Below are positions 39,301 to 49,507 of a DNA stretch of 64,000 nucleotides, piece by piece. The notes under the pieces are model-generated. The model was not told the DNA's origin. It worked only from the letters and a program-made list of their open reading frames with translations, and did not search any database. The translations under genes were made by a program, and so were the position numbers. This DNA is from Paramoeba atlantica (lineage: Eukaryota > Discosea): NCBI GenBank assembly GCA_977017575.1, contig CDRNVI010000029.1:1-64000 (forward strand). The letters are read 5' to 3'. Each line of letters begins with the position of its first letter. Positions within the stretch are counted from its first letter, which is position 1.

Positions 39301-40399
39301 GAGGTGGGTCCGCCCCGTAGCATTGAATTGAATGGGCTTCCTTCTTGGTCAACACAAAATGTTTGTTGCACACCGTGCAAAGAAATCTGCCTTCACGTGC
39401 CCACCACTCTAGCGGTATGCCTTCGGCGTGTCGGGAGGCCACATGATTATAAAAAGCTTGCCATTTGCCGCCGTGGGATTGTGCGGACCACGCACATCCG
39501 TCTGCCGGACAGTACCGACGTTCCGGGAGGGGCGGGTCCCCCGCAGAATGAAGAGGTGGCACGACAGCTTCCGTTGCAGGACCAGCTAGAGTCACAGCGC
39601 GGTGAGGGTCGCATAGTACGGTCTCCTGAGTTGAGTCAGTCTCGTCGGTTGGGGATACAGGAATCAATAACTCAAAGCTAGGAGGATTGCTCAAGGTAAC
39701 AGAGAACGTGGTGGGGGGGGCAGGTTGCGGTGAGACACAATTTCGTTTACGTGTGCAGAGGTTTAGCGTCACAGGGGGGTCATGACCTGGTGCGGCAACG
39801 TCCTTGGAACGAAGTGAAAGCAGACCACGCGTTTTCAATATAATGCTCCCGACCAGGCATGCGACTGTCCAAGTCACCGTGCATCCTAGGGCGAGGACGT
39901 TCCCTACAATAACGCTAGTGTACTTAAGTATGAAGAAGACGATCGTCACCAGTACGTATGCAAACTGTATGTATGTGATGGGAACTGTCAATAGGCGCCT
40001 CCACTGCGCCGTGCGGGCTGGGGCGTGTGCACGCTTACAGCACTGGTGTCTGCACGTCGACTTTACCTTGCAGCTGTGGTGGCACGGTTTCGTGGACAGA
40101 TTTTCCTGCGTCGCGTGTGGCCGCGTGAATTCCGTACCAGTGTTGAGATCGCGCTTGCAACAACTGTGTTTGCATGTCAGTTTGTTTTTACATATGTGTT
40201 TGCAAGGATTAGTGGAATCTTCGCGAGGGAGATCAGAAATTTTTACCGGTGAATCCGTCGGAGAAGTTTTTGCGTCGTGGGGATTTGGAAGCAAGGAATC
40301 CTTCAGGGGGCGGTTCTTATGTCCGCGGCACAAAGGTAAGGGTGGTGTTTCAATGTGTTGGCCCGAGCGTATGGCTACGGAGCGAGTCAACGCGACCAT
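36317..40399 (-). CDS. Family C ORF, copy 4
   Basis: 1360 residues, intact and identical in protein to C1 and C2. It lacks the synonymous change at the position matching 28212, so C2 changed after the block duplicated, or C4 is closer to the source. All catalytic motifs are present. Confidence 0.95.
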   Translation of the reverse strand: MVALTRSVAIRSGQHIETPPLPLCRGHKNRPLKDSLLPNPHDAKTSPTDSPVKISDLPREDSTNPCKHICKNKLTCKHSCCKRDLNTGTEFTRPHATQENLSTKPCHHSCKVKSTCRHQCCKRAHAPARTAQWRRLLTVPITYIQFAYVLVTIVFFILKYTSVIVGNVLALGCTVTWTVACLVGSIILKTRGLLSLRSKDVAAPGHDPPVTLNLCTRKRNCVSPQPAPPTTFSVTLSNPPSFELLIPVSPTDETDSTQETVLCDPHRAVTLAGPATEAVVPPLHSAGDPPLPERRYCPADGCAWSAQSHGGKWQAFYNHVASRHAEGIPLEWWAREGRFLCTVCNKHFVLTKKEAHSIQCYGADPPPTQPSPTTDLPDPAYPSETPEESSLPPTIDPPCFPSLRAVCTTPMTTSKDVPFRCRRQWATVLTATVATAERENTVAAWTRLAMLPKCVLPAPHRRGRKGNSSYASHVRKCLDRWEAHEYSALWKEAVLEHQKKRKQGSGAGTLLDEEKKAIRSELLVRQGEVSRGIAALTSAPMAPDNEETYNKLVTKHPSRLFGPLRQSAPSSNEIISLTVNEDDVRKAIQSFNRGSSGGTMALRAEHIQAALFAGTDTDVHPLESLTKLANHLLAGKAPVEAQQYYAGARLCALQKGQNDVRPIAAGETLRRMVSKAACSVVKSKASTLFQGRQYGVATASGSERVIHLCRQVVESTKNDPEFVLCKVDLRNAFNTVSRAAFISLSEKHFPELTPWINWCYSTDSALTYGSQTVASTEGVQQGDPLGPLLFSMVLREITELIENEVPSGLLLHLWYLDDGVLAGKSDSVRRALDAIACAGPQWGLHLNASKCEIISHPVSSRCTDSFTTIPARMKNHEGNFSILGSPVGSEEFCIEYLREFAIEPAEATLKAIGILEDPQVALTLIRHCAGFCQLVYSLRTTPPKYMVDLCQRLDNAVLRATELILCPLDAPARAQIQRDKRHGGFGLRSSVIHSSAAYVSSAAFAGSQDDWAPSEAKWFSEAVERVNRQAGKTLVDSTTGKIQEALIHKDYNASTNPLNAHHDHSLDAGMNEKLIIPRQKHLCREIGDREFSSAYEAADFNTRARLISQTGRGAASWAFVIPSKERGYSYTPTEFRALSRWWLGADIYPGTRPCPMGRCQQPLGPKGDHAVSCKCGHGIMTRHNALACQFVDFCSKAHLAPQREVSLGNRGPAGAPTRPGDVVLPSIGLGKSLVLDFAVTHVQQPKYADLVRNANGVTAGSFAESYATSHKQVQRRDAETAGHDFAAMVVGSYGSWSDSALAVLKKVGAWRSATSQGTMDRGTATANLIRDLNVTLMRAQARMMVARMAEDDPDPPLLLN

Positions 40400-40422
40400 T
40401 TGGAGAGGATTAGTAAATAAAT

Positions 40423-40464
40423 CAACAAGGCAACAAGGTACAGAAACTGTATCTTTATCGTTAA

Positions 40465-40468
<4 letters not shown>
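40423..40468 (-). other. Fossil SL exon with duplicated 3' octamer (C4)
   Basis: Complete SL at 40468-40431 plus an extra CCTTGTTG at 40430-40423, exactly as in C2, and preceded by a poly(A) run of the same length. Confidence 0.85.
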
Positions 40469-40502
<34 letters not shown>

Positions 40503-40504
<2 letters not shown>

Positions 40505-43500
40505 AATTAATAGGGGGGAAGAGTATGAGTTCTAACTTTCTATGAATGTACGGTATCAGTTTTTTTTTTTTTTTTTTCAAATTTATCTCTATAAATCAAT
40601 CTACAACAAATCACTCTATTTGACGAAACCAAACTAAAGAAAAGAAAAAGAAAAGAAAAATGCATCACCCTCTAATTCAGGAGCAGAGGTGGATCCGGGT
40701 CATCTTCTGCCATCCGCGCCACCATCATACGAGCCTGAGCTCGCATTAAAGTGACATTCAAGTCACGGATGAGATTTGCCGTCGCCGTTCCCCTGTCCAT
40801 CGTCCCTTGGGACGTAGCAGAGCGCCACGCTCCAACCTTCTTAAGCACAGCGAGGGCGCTGTCGGACCACGAGCCATAGGAGCCTACGACCATGGCCGCG
40901 AAGTCGTGCCCAGCAGTCTCGGCGTCCCGTCGCTGCACCTGCTTATGGCTTGTGGCATAGCTCTCGGCGAATGATCCCGCCGTCACCCCGTTAGCGTTAC
41001 GGACGAGGTCCGCGTATTTGGGTTGCTGAACGTGGGTAACGGCGAAATCAAGCACCAGAGACTTGCCTAAGCCAATGCTGGGCAAAACGACATCACCAGG
41101 CCTCGTGGGCGCTCCAGCGGGACCGCGATTGCCAAGACTTACCTCCCGTTGGGGGGCGAGGTGCGCCTTACTGCAGAAATCGACAAATTGACACGCCAGC
41201 GCGTTGTGGCGCGTCATGATGCCATGTCCACACTTACAGGACACGGCATGGTCGCCTTTTGGTCCCAACGGTTGCTGACACCTCCCCATAGGACAGGGCC
41301 GCGTTCCGGGGTAAATGTCTGCTCCCAACCACCAGCGGGACAAGGCGCGAAACTCAGTAGGAGTGTAAGAGTATCCTCTCTCCTTGGAGGGAATAACGAA
41401 TGCCCAACTCGCGGCCCCTCTCCCAGTTTGCGAAATCAAACGTGCGCGTGTGTTGAAGTCTGCTGCCTCATATGCTGAAGAAAATTCCCGGTCGCCTATC
41501 TCGCGACAAAGGTGTTTCTGTCGCGGGATAATCAGCTTTTCATTCATCCCGGCATCTAGGCTGTGATCATGGTGTGCATTGAGAGGGTTGGTTGATGCGT
41601 TATAATCTTTGTGGATTAGTGCCTCCTGTATTTTGCCGGTTGTCGAATCCACCAAAGTCTTTCCCGCCTGGCGGTTAACACGCTCCACTGCCTCGGAAAA
41701 CCATTTCGCCTCGGACGGTGCCCAGTCATCTTGAGAACCCGCAAAGGCTGCTGAAGAGACATAAGCTGCAGATGAATGTATAACGGAGGATCTTAGGCCA
41801 AAACCACCGTGTCTCTTGTCGCGTTGGATTTGTGCTCGTGCCGGGGCGTCTAGAGGACAGAGTATAAGCTCCGTAGCGCGGAGCACGGCGTTATCAAGCC
41901 TCTGACAGAGGTCTACCATGTATTTTGGTGGCGTTGTGCGGAGGGAGTAGACTAATTGGCAAAAGCCAGCGCAGTGGCGAATTAGCGTGAGGGCTACCTG
42001 TGGGTCTTCTAGTATGCCTATCGCCTTTAGAGTTGCTTCCGCAGGTTCGATCGCAAACTCACGTAGGTATTCAATACAGAACTCTTCTGACCCTACTGGG
42101 CTACCCAAAATGCTAAAGTTTCCTTCGTGATTTTTCATTCTGGCTGGGATGGTAGTGAATGAGTCCGTGCAACGCGAGGATACCGGATGAGATATTATCT
42201 CGCATTTACTCGCATTAAGATGGAGCCCCCACTGAGGTCCCGCACATGCTATAGCATCCAACGCCCTCCGTACGCTGTCGGATTTTCCGGCTAAAACACC
42301 GTCATCGAGATACCAAAGGTGCAAGAGGAGTCCGCTGGGCACTTCATTCTCGATCAGTTCAGTAATCTCTCGCAGAACCATGGAGAAAAGGAGGGGCCCT
42401 AAAGGGTCCCCCTGTTGAACTCCTTCGGTGGAGGCAACTGTTTGAGAACCATATGTGAGTGCGCTATCGGTGGAGTAGCACCAATTTATCCAAGGAGTCA
42501 ACTCGGGGAAGTGCTTTTCTGATAGAGATATGAACGCCGCCCTGGAAACCGTATTGAATGCGTTACGAAGGTCCACCTTGCATAAGACAAACTCTGGGTC
42601 ATTCTTTGTGGACTCCACCACTTGGCGGCAGAGGTGGATAACCCTTTCGGAGCCAGATGCCGTTGCCACACCATATTGACGTCCTTGGAAAAGTGTGCTA
42701 GCTTTGGACTTTACAACAGAGCAGGCAGCCTTGCTGACCATGCGGCGCAACGTTTCCCCTGCTGCGATAGGTCTTACATCATTTTGCCCTTTCTGCAATG
42801 CACACAATCGAGCCCCTGCGTAATATTGTTGTGCTTCAACTGGAGCCTTACCGGCGAGTAGGTGATTGGCAAGCTTTGTGAGACTCTCGAGGGGATGAAC
42901 ATCCGTGTCAGTTCCAGCGAATAATGCCGCTTGTATGTGTTCCGCTCGTAGCGCCATGGTTCCACCTGAGGAGCCCCTGTTAAAGCTTTGGATCGCCTTT
43001 CGTACATCATCCTCATTGACAGTCAAGGAAATGATTTCGTTGGAGGACGGTGCGCTTTGGCGTAGTGGACCGAACAGCCGGCTCGGGTGCTTGGTGACTA
43101 GTTTGTTATATGTCTCCTCATTGTCGGGTGCCATTGGCGCCGAAGTGAGTGCAGCTATTCCTCGAGAAACTTCTCCTTGACGGACCAGTAGTTCGGAGCG
43201 AATCGCTTTCTTTTCCTCATCCAGTAGTGTACCTGCTCCGGATCCTTGCTTCCTCTTCTTCTGGTGTTCAAGTACAGCTTCTTTCCACAGGGCTGAATAT
43301 TCGTGTGCTTCCCAGCGATCCAGACATTTCCGCACGTGGGAGGCGTACGAGCTATTTCCCTTTCGTCCTCTTCTATGCGGGGCTGGAAGGACACATTTCG
43401 GAAGCATCGCTAGTCGTGTCCATGCAGCGACGGTGTTCTCCCTCTCGGCTGTTGCGACGGTGGCTGTTAGGACCGTAGCCCACTGGCGTCGGCATCGGAA

Positions 43501-44402
43501 AGGAACGTCTTTGGACGTGGTCATAGGTGTTGTACAGACCGCTCTTAGGCTAGGGAAACATGGTGGGTCTATAGTGGGCGGTAAGCTAGATTCCTCTGGC
43601 GTCTCTGAAGGGTACGCGGGGTCAGGAAGATCTGTTGTTGGTGATGGCTGTGTGGGAGGTGGGTCCGCCCCGTAGCATTGAATTGAATGGGCTTCCTTCT
43701 TGGTCAACACAAAATGTTTGTTGCACACCGTGCAAAGAAATCTGCCTTCACGTGCCCACCACTCTAGCGGTATGCCTTCGGCGTGTCGGGAGGCCACATG
43801 ATTATAAAAAGCTTGCCATTTGCCGCCGTGGGATTGTGCGGACCACGCACATCCGTCTGCCGGACAGTACCGACGTTCCGGGAGGGGCGGGTCCCCCGCA
43901 GAATGAAGAGGTGGCACGACAGCTTCCGTTGCAGGACCAGCTAGAGTCACAGCGCGGTGAGGGTCGCATAGTACGGTCTCCTGAGTTGAGTCAGTCTCGT
44001 CGGTTGGGGATACAGGAATCAATAACTCAAAGCTAGGAGGATTGCTCAAGGTAACAGAGAACGTGGTGGGGGGGGCAGGTTGCGGTGAGACACAATTTCG
44101 TTTACGTGTGCAGAGGTTTAGCGTCACAGGGGGGTCATGACCTGGTGCGGCAACGTCCTTGGAACGAAGTGAAAGCAGACCACGCGTTTTCAATATAATG
44201 CTCCCGACCAGGCATGCGACTGTCCAAGTCACCGTGCATCCTAGGGCGAGGACGTTCCCTACAATAACGCTAGTGTACTTAAGTATGAAGAAGACGATCG
44301 TCACCAGTACGTATGCAAACTGTATGTATGTGATGGGAACTGTCAATAGGCGCCTCCACTGCGCCGTGCGGGCTGGGGCGTGTGCACGCTTACAGCACTG
44401 GT

Positions 44403-44403
<1 letters not shown>
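40503..44403 (-). mobile_element. C5, 5'-truncated family C element
   Basis: Matches C3 at an offset of 11048 bp, including the truncation at the second Cys/His repeat. The poly(A) beyond the break belongs here to C6, not to an A3-type element. Confidence 0.93.
40672..44403 (-). pseudogene. Family C ORF lacking its first ~117 residues (copy 5)
   Basis: Same coding content as C3: hydrophobic segments, zinc fingers, RT with YLDD, CCHC knuckle and endonuclease are all retained. The first internal ATG apparent in frame gives MTVPITYIQF, but that Met codon arises from a non-ATG triplet (TTG), so no proper start remains. No inactivating change was seen in the retained part. Confidence 0.9.
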
Positions 44404-44437
<34 letters not shown>

Positions 44438-44439
<2 letters not shown>

Positions 44440-47400
44440 GGGGGAAGAGTATGAGTTCTAACTTTCTATGAATGTACGGTATCAGTTTTTTTTTTTTTTT
44501 TTCAAATTTATCTCTATAAATCAATCTACAACAAATCACTCTATTTGACGAAACCAAACTAAAGAAAAGAAAAAGAAAAGAAAAATGCATCACCCTCTAA
44601 TTCAGGAGCAGAGGTGGATCCGGGTCATCTTCTGCCATCCGCGCCACCATCATACGAGCCTGAGCTCGCATTAAAGTGACATTCAAGTCACGGATGAGAT
44701 TTGCCGTCGCCGTTCCCCTGTCCATCGTCCCTTGGGACGTAGCAGAGCGCCACGCTCCAACCTTCTTAAGCACAGCGAGGGCGCTGTCGGACCACGAGCC
44801 ATAGGAGCCTACGACCATGGCCGCGAAGTCGTGCCCAGCAGTCTCGGCGTCCCGTCGCTGCACCTGCTTATGGCTTGTGGCATAGCTCTCGGCGAATGAT
44901 CCCGCCGTCACCCCGTTAGCGTTACGGACGAGGTCCGCGTATTTGGGTTGCTGAACGTGGGTAACGGCGAAATCAAGCACCAGAGACTTGCCTAAGCCAA
45001 TGCTGGGCAAAACGACATCACCAGGCCTCGTGGGCGCTCCAGCGGGACCGCGATTGCCAAGACTTACCTCCCGTTGGGGGGCGAGGTGCGCCTTACTGCA
45101 GAAATCGACAAATTGACACGCCAGCGCGTTGTGGCGCGTCATGATGCCATGTCCACACTTACAGGACACGGCATGGTCGCCTTTTGGTCCCAACGGTTGC
45201 TGACACCTCCCCATAGGACAGGGCCGCGTTCCGGGGTAAATGTCTGCTCCCAACCACCAGCGGGACAAGGCGCGAAACTCAGTAGGAGTGTAAGAGTATC
45301 CTCTCTCCTTGGAGGGAATAACGAATGCCCAACTCGCGGCCCCTCTCCCAGTTTGCGAAATCAAACGTGCGCGTGTGTTGAAGTCTGCTGCCTCATATGC
45401 TGAAGAAAATTCCCGGTCGCCTATCTCGCGACAAAGGTGTTTCTGTCGCGGGATAATCAGCTTTTCATTCATCCCGGCATCTAGGCTGTGATCATGGTGT
45501 GCATTGAGAGGGTTGGTTGATGCGTTATAATCTTTGTGGATTAGTGCCTCCTGTATTTTGCCGGTTGTCGAATCCACCAAAGTCTTTCCCGCCTGGCGGT
45601 TAACACGCTCCACTGCCTCGGAAAACCATTTCGCCTCGGACGGTGCCCAGTCATCTTGAGAACCCGCAAAGGCTGCTGAAGAGACATAAGCTGCAGATGA
45701 ATGTATAACGGAGGATCTTAGGCCAAAACCACCGTGTCTCTTGTCGCGTTGGATTTGTGCTCGTGCCGGGGCGTCTAGAGGACAGAGTATAAGCTCCGTA
45801 GCGCGGAGCACGGCGTTATCAAGCCTCTGACAGAGGTCTACCATGTATTTTGGTGGCGTTGTGCGGAGGGAGTAGACTAATTGGCAAAAGCCAGCGCAGT
45901 GGCGAATTAGCGTGAGGGCTACCTGTGGGTCTTCTAGTATGCCTATCGCCTTTAGAGTTGCTTCCGCAGGTTCGATCGCAAACTCACGTAGGTATTCAAT
46001 ACAGAACTCTTCTGACCCTACTGGGCTACCCAAAATGCTAAAGTTTCCTTCGTGATTTTTCATTCTGGCTGGGATGGTAGTGAATGAGTCCGTGCAACGC
46101 GAGGATACCGGATGAGATATTATCTCGCATTTACTCGCATTAAGATGGAGCCCCCACTGAGGTCCCGCACATGCTATAGCATCCAACGCCCTCCGTACGC
46201 TGTCGGATTTTCCGGCTAAAACACCGTCATCGAGATACCAAAGGTGCAAGAGGAGTCCGCTGGGCACTTCATTCTCGATCAGTTCAGTAATCTCTCGCAG
46301 AACCATGGAGAAAAGGAGGGGCCCTAAAGGGTCCCCCTGTTGAACTCCTTCGGTGGAGGCAACTGTTTGAGAACCATATGTGAGTGCGCTATCGGTGGAG
46401 TAGCACCAATTTATCCAAGGAGTCAACTCGGGGAAGTGCTTTTCTGATAGAGATATGAACGCCGCCCTGGAAACCGTATTGAATGCGTTACGAAGGTCCA
46501 CCTTGCATAAGACAAACTCTGGGTCATTCTTTGTGGACTCCACCACTTGGCGGCAGAGGTGGATAACCCTTTCGGAGCCAGATGCCGTTGCCACACCATA
46601 TTGACGTCCTTGGAAAAGTGTGCTAGCTTTGGACTTTACAACAGAGCAGGCAGCCTTGCTGACCATGCGGCGCAACGTTTCCCCTGCTGCGATAGGTCTT
46701 ACATCATTTTGCCCTTTCTGCAATGCACACAATCGAGCCCCTGCGTAATATTGTTGTGCTTCAACTGGAGCCTTACCGGCGAGTAGGTGATTGGCAAGCT
46801 TTGTGAGACTCTCGAGGGGATGAACATCCGTGTCAGTTCCAGCGAATAATGCCGCTTGTATGTGTTCCGCTCGTAGCGCCATGGTTCCACCTGAGGAGCC
46901 CCTGTTAAAGCTTTGGATCGCCTTTCGTACATCATCCTCATTGACAGTCAAGGAAATGATTTCGTTGGAGGACGGTGCGCTTTGGCGTAGTGGACCGAAC
47001 AGCCGGCTCGGGTGCTTGGTGACTAGTTTGTTATATGTCTCCTCATTGTCGGGTGCCATTGGCGCCGAAGTGAGTGCAGCTATTCCTCGAGAAACTTCTC
47101 CTTGACGGACCAGTAGTTCGGAGCGAATCGCTTTCTTTTCCTCATCCAGTAGTGTACCTGCTCCGGATCCTTGCTTCCTCTTCTTCTGGTGTTCAAGTAC
47201 AGCTTCTTTCCACAGGGCTGAATATTCGTGTGCTTCCCAGCGATCCAGACATTTCCGCACGTGGGAGGCGTACGAGCTATTTCCCTTTCGTCCTCTTCTA
47301 TGCGGGGCTGGAAGGACACATTTCGGAAGCATCGCTAGTCGTGTCCATGCAGCGACGGTGTTCTCCCTCTCGGCTGTTGCGACGGTGGCTGTTAGGACCG

Positions 47401-48291
47401 TAGCCCACTGGCGTCGGCATCGGAAAGGAACGTCTTTGGACGTGGTCATAGGTGTTGTACAGACCGCTCTTAGGCTAGGGAAACATGGTGGGTCTATAGT
47501 GGGCGGTAAGCTAGATTCCTCTGGCGTCTCTGAAGGGTACGCGGGGTCAGGAAGATCTGTTGTTGGTGATGGCTGTGTGGGAGGTGGGTCCGCCCCGTAG
47601 CATTGAATTGAATGGGCTTCCTTCTTGGTCAACACAAAATGTTTGTTGCACACCGTGCAAAGAAATCTGCCTTCACGTGCCCACCACTCTAGCGGTATGC
47701 CTTCGGCGTGTCGGGAGGCCACATGATTATAAAAAGCTTGCCATTTGCCGCCGTGGGATTGTGCGGACCACGCACATCCGTCTGCCGGACAGTACCGACG
47801 TTCCGGGAGGGGCGGGTCCCCCGCAGAATGAAGAGGTGGCACGACAGCTTCCGTTGCAGGACCAGCTAGAGTCACAGCGCGGTGAGGGTCGCATAGTACG
47901 GTCTCCTGAGTTGAGTCAGTCTCGTCGGTTGGGGATACAGGAATCAATAACTCAAAGCTAGGAGGATTGCTCAAGGTAACAGAGAACGTGGTGGGGGGGG
48001 CAGGTTGCGGTGAGACACAATTTCGTTTACGTGTGCAGAGGTTTAGCGTCACAGGGGGGTCATGACCTGGTGCGGCAACGTCCTTGGAACGAAGTGAAAG
48101 CAGACCACGCGTTTTCAATATAATGCTCCCGGCCAGGCATGCGACTGTCCAAGTCACCGTGCATCCTAGGGCGAGGACGTTCCCTACAATAACGCTAGTG
48201 TACTTAAGTATGAAGAAGACGATCGTCACCAGTACGTATGCAAACTGTATGTATGTGATGGGAACTGTCAATAGGCGCCTCCACTGCGCCG
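44438..48291 (-). mobile_element. C6, 5'-truncated family C element
   Basis: Truncated at 48291, just before the first hydrophobic segment (TAQWRRLL), at a point different from C3 and C5. The tail ends CTCTTCCCCCCT without ATTAATTGC. The internal A run has 17 residues. The poly(A) of the A4 remnant abuts its 5' end. Confidence 0.93.
44597..48291 (-). pseudogene. Family C ORF lacking its first ~130 residues (copy 6)
   Basis: Retains both hydrophobic segments, zinc fingers, RT, CCHC knuckle and endonuclease in one frame. It has one amino-acid change from the other copies (Ala for Val in TVACLAGS, base 48132), inside the second hydrophobic stretch. Both Cys/His repeats and the start codon are missing; the apparent upstream Met-Gln-Lys run is element tail and poly(A). 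Confidence 0.9.
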
Positions 48292-48312
48292 TTTTTTTTT
48301 TTTTTTTTTTTT

Positions 48313-48928
48313 GCAATTAATAAGGGGGGAGAAGTATGAATCGCGGCATTGCCTCTATATTTTGACCCAGTAGACGAACCAAGTAGGTCCATTGGGGGGG
48401 GTATACGAGTTAAAAACAAGCAATCAAATTAGCAATTCTTTTTGTTTCCACAGATGTACCTTTTGTTTTTTCTCAGCCCAAAACTAGCAATTTAATCTCC
48501 CCTAAGTATATACTACAAACAAGAAACAGTAAAAACTAAAACAAGCAATACAGACCCAATCCATTCGCGCGTTCCGGACCGGGTCTTTCGACCACTCCAC
48601 GGCCTGACTTGTGAACCCTTCCCTTGCTATATGGGAGGGCGCAGGCGCGGGCCTGTGTCGACAGCGACACGGTCGCGAAACAGGATGCTGGCCGACGGGG
48701 AGGAGATTCACTACCCGTGTACTACCTCACTTGGGGTACCTAGCCCTCGCGGGCTAGGCGTGAGTATAGACTCTGTCGACCCGGCCAGCACCCGTCCTGG
48801 ATATTATGGCGTCTTCGTGCTGAAACTGGACTGTCAGTAGAGGCTTAAGCCTCTACCAAAGGATCCGCTGGGTCCTTTGACGCTAGGCGTGAGCATAGAC
48901 TCTGTCGACCCGACCAGCACCCGTGGCC
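48313..48928 (-). mobile_element. A4 remnant: end of family A with a scrambled 5' edge
   Basis: On the minus strand the last dozen codons of the A ORF (DPADPLVEA, 48878-48838) are followed by the 3' UTR and an A2-type tail ending CTCCCCCCTTATTAATTGC and poly(A). Upstream of the codons, 48925-48884 repeats the first arm of the structured RNA (GGGTGCTGGTCGGG to GCCTAGCGTC). So a piece of 3' UTR was joined in front of the ORF end. Between here and B2 are poly(A), GGGGCTGC (48949-48942) and poly(A). Confidence 0.85.
48561..48793 (-). other. Conserved structured RNA in the A4 3' UTR
   Basis: Closing stem GGGTGCTGGCCG (48793-48782) with CGGCCAGCATCC. CCTAGCCC/GGGCTAGG with GCGA loop, GTGTCG/CGACAC, CCCTCCC/GGGAAGGG and GGTC-GAAA-GACC are all intact, ending in GCGCGAATGG. 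Confidence 0.85.
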
Positions 48929-49214
48929 TTTTTTTTTTTTTGCAGCCCCTTTTTTTTTTTTTTTTTTTTTGCAGATAATAGGGGGGGAAGAGTACGAGTG
49001 CTAACTTTATATATGTATGTACGGTATGACTTTCTCACTTACTTTCCTACTTGCTCAACTTCTTTCCCTCACTTCCCCCCATTTTAAAAACGAGCAAAAT
49101 ATATAACTAGCAAATATATGCTTTCCCATCTTACCCACTTCCCCTTACCAATCTTACCAGCTTTCCAGGGAGGGTAAGGTCTCCCTCGGCTAGGAGGGGC
49201 AGACTTTCCCCGAA

Positions 49215-49451
49215 CCATTCGCGCGTTCCGGACCGGGTCTTTCGACCTCTCCCAGCTTGCCTTGGTAACCCTTCTCTTGTTGTACGAGAGGGCGCAAGCA
49301 ATGGGCCTGTGCCGACAGCGGCACGGTCGCGGAGCATGATGCTGGCCGACGGGGAGGAACAAAGTTCCCTACCCATGTCCTACCTCACTTGGAGTACCTA
49401 GCCCTGGCGGACTAGGCGTGAGCATAGACCCTGCCGGCATCGACCAGCATC
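49215..49451 (-). other. Conserved structured RNA in the B2 3' UTR
   Basis: Same helices as B1: GATGCTGGTCG (49451-49441) pairs with CGGCCAGCATC; GTGCCG/CGGCAC and CCCTCTC/GAGAAGGG are present; GCGAATGG ends at 49215. Confidence 0.86.
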
Positions 49452-49507
49452 CGGACCAGCTGTTCGAGTTCCGGCTGAGCGGCCCATCTTGCACATCCGT
49501 CATCGTG

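Larger units (their letters stand above)
36156..40468 (-). mobile_element. C4, full-length family C element
   Basis: Equivalent of C2 at an offset of 11048 bp. Its tail is longer than that of C2, reaching CTCTTCCCCCCT before poly(A) but lacking ATTAATTGC. The internal A run has 19 residues, as in C2. Confidence 0.94.
36169..44404. repeat. 8.2-kb duplicated block, copy 2 (C4+C5)
   Basis: Partner of 25121-33356. The one difference I noticed is at the position matching 28212. A3 lies between the two copies. Confidence 0.85.
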
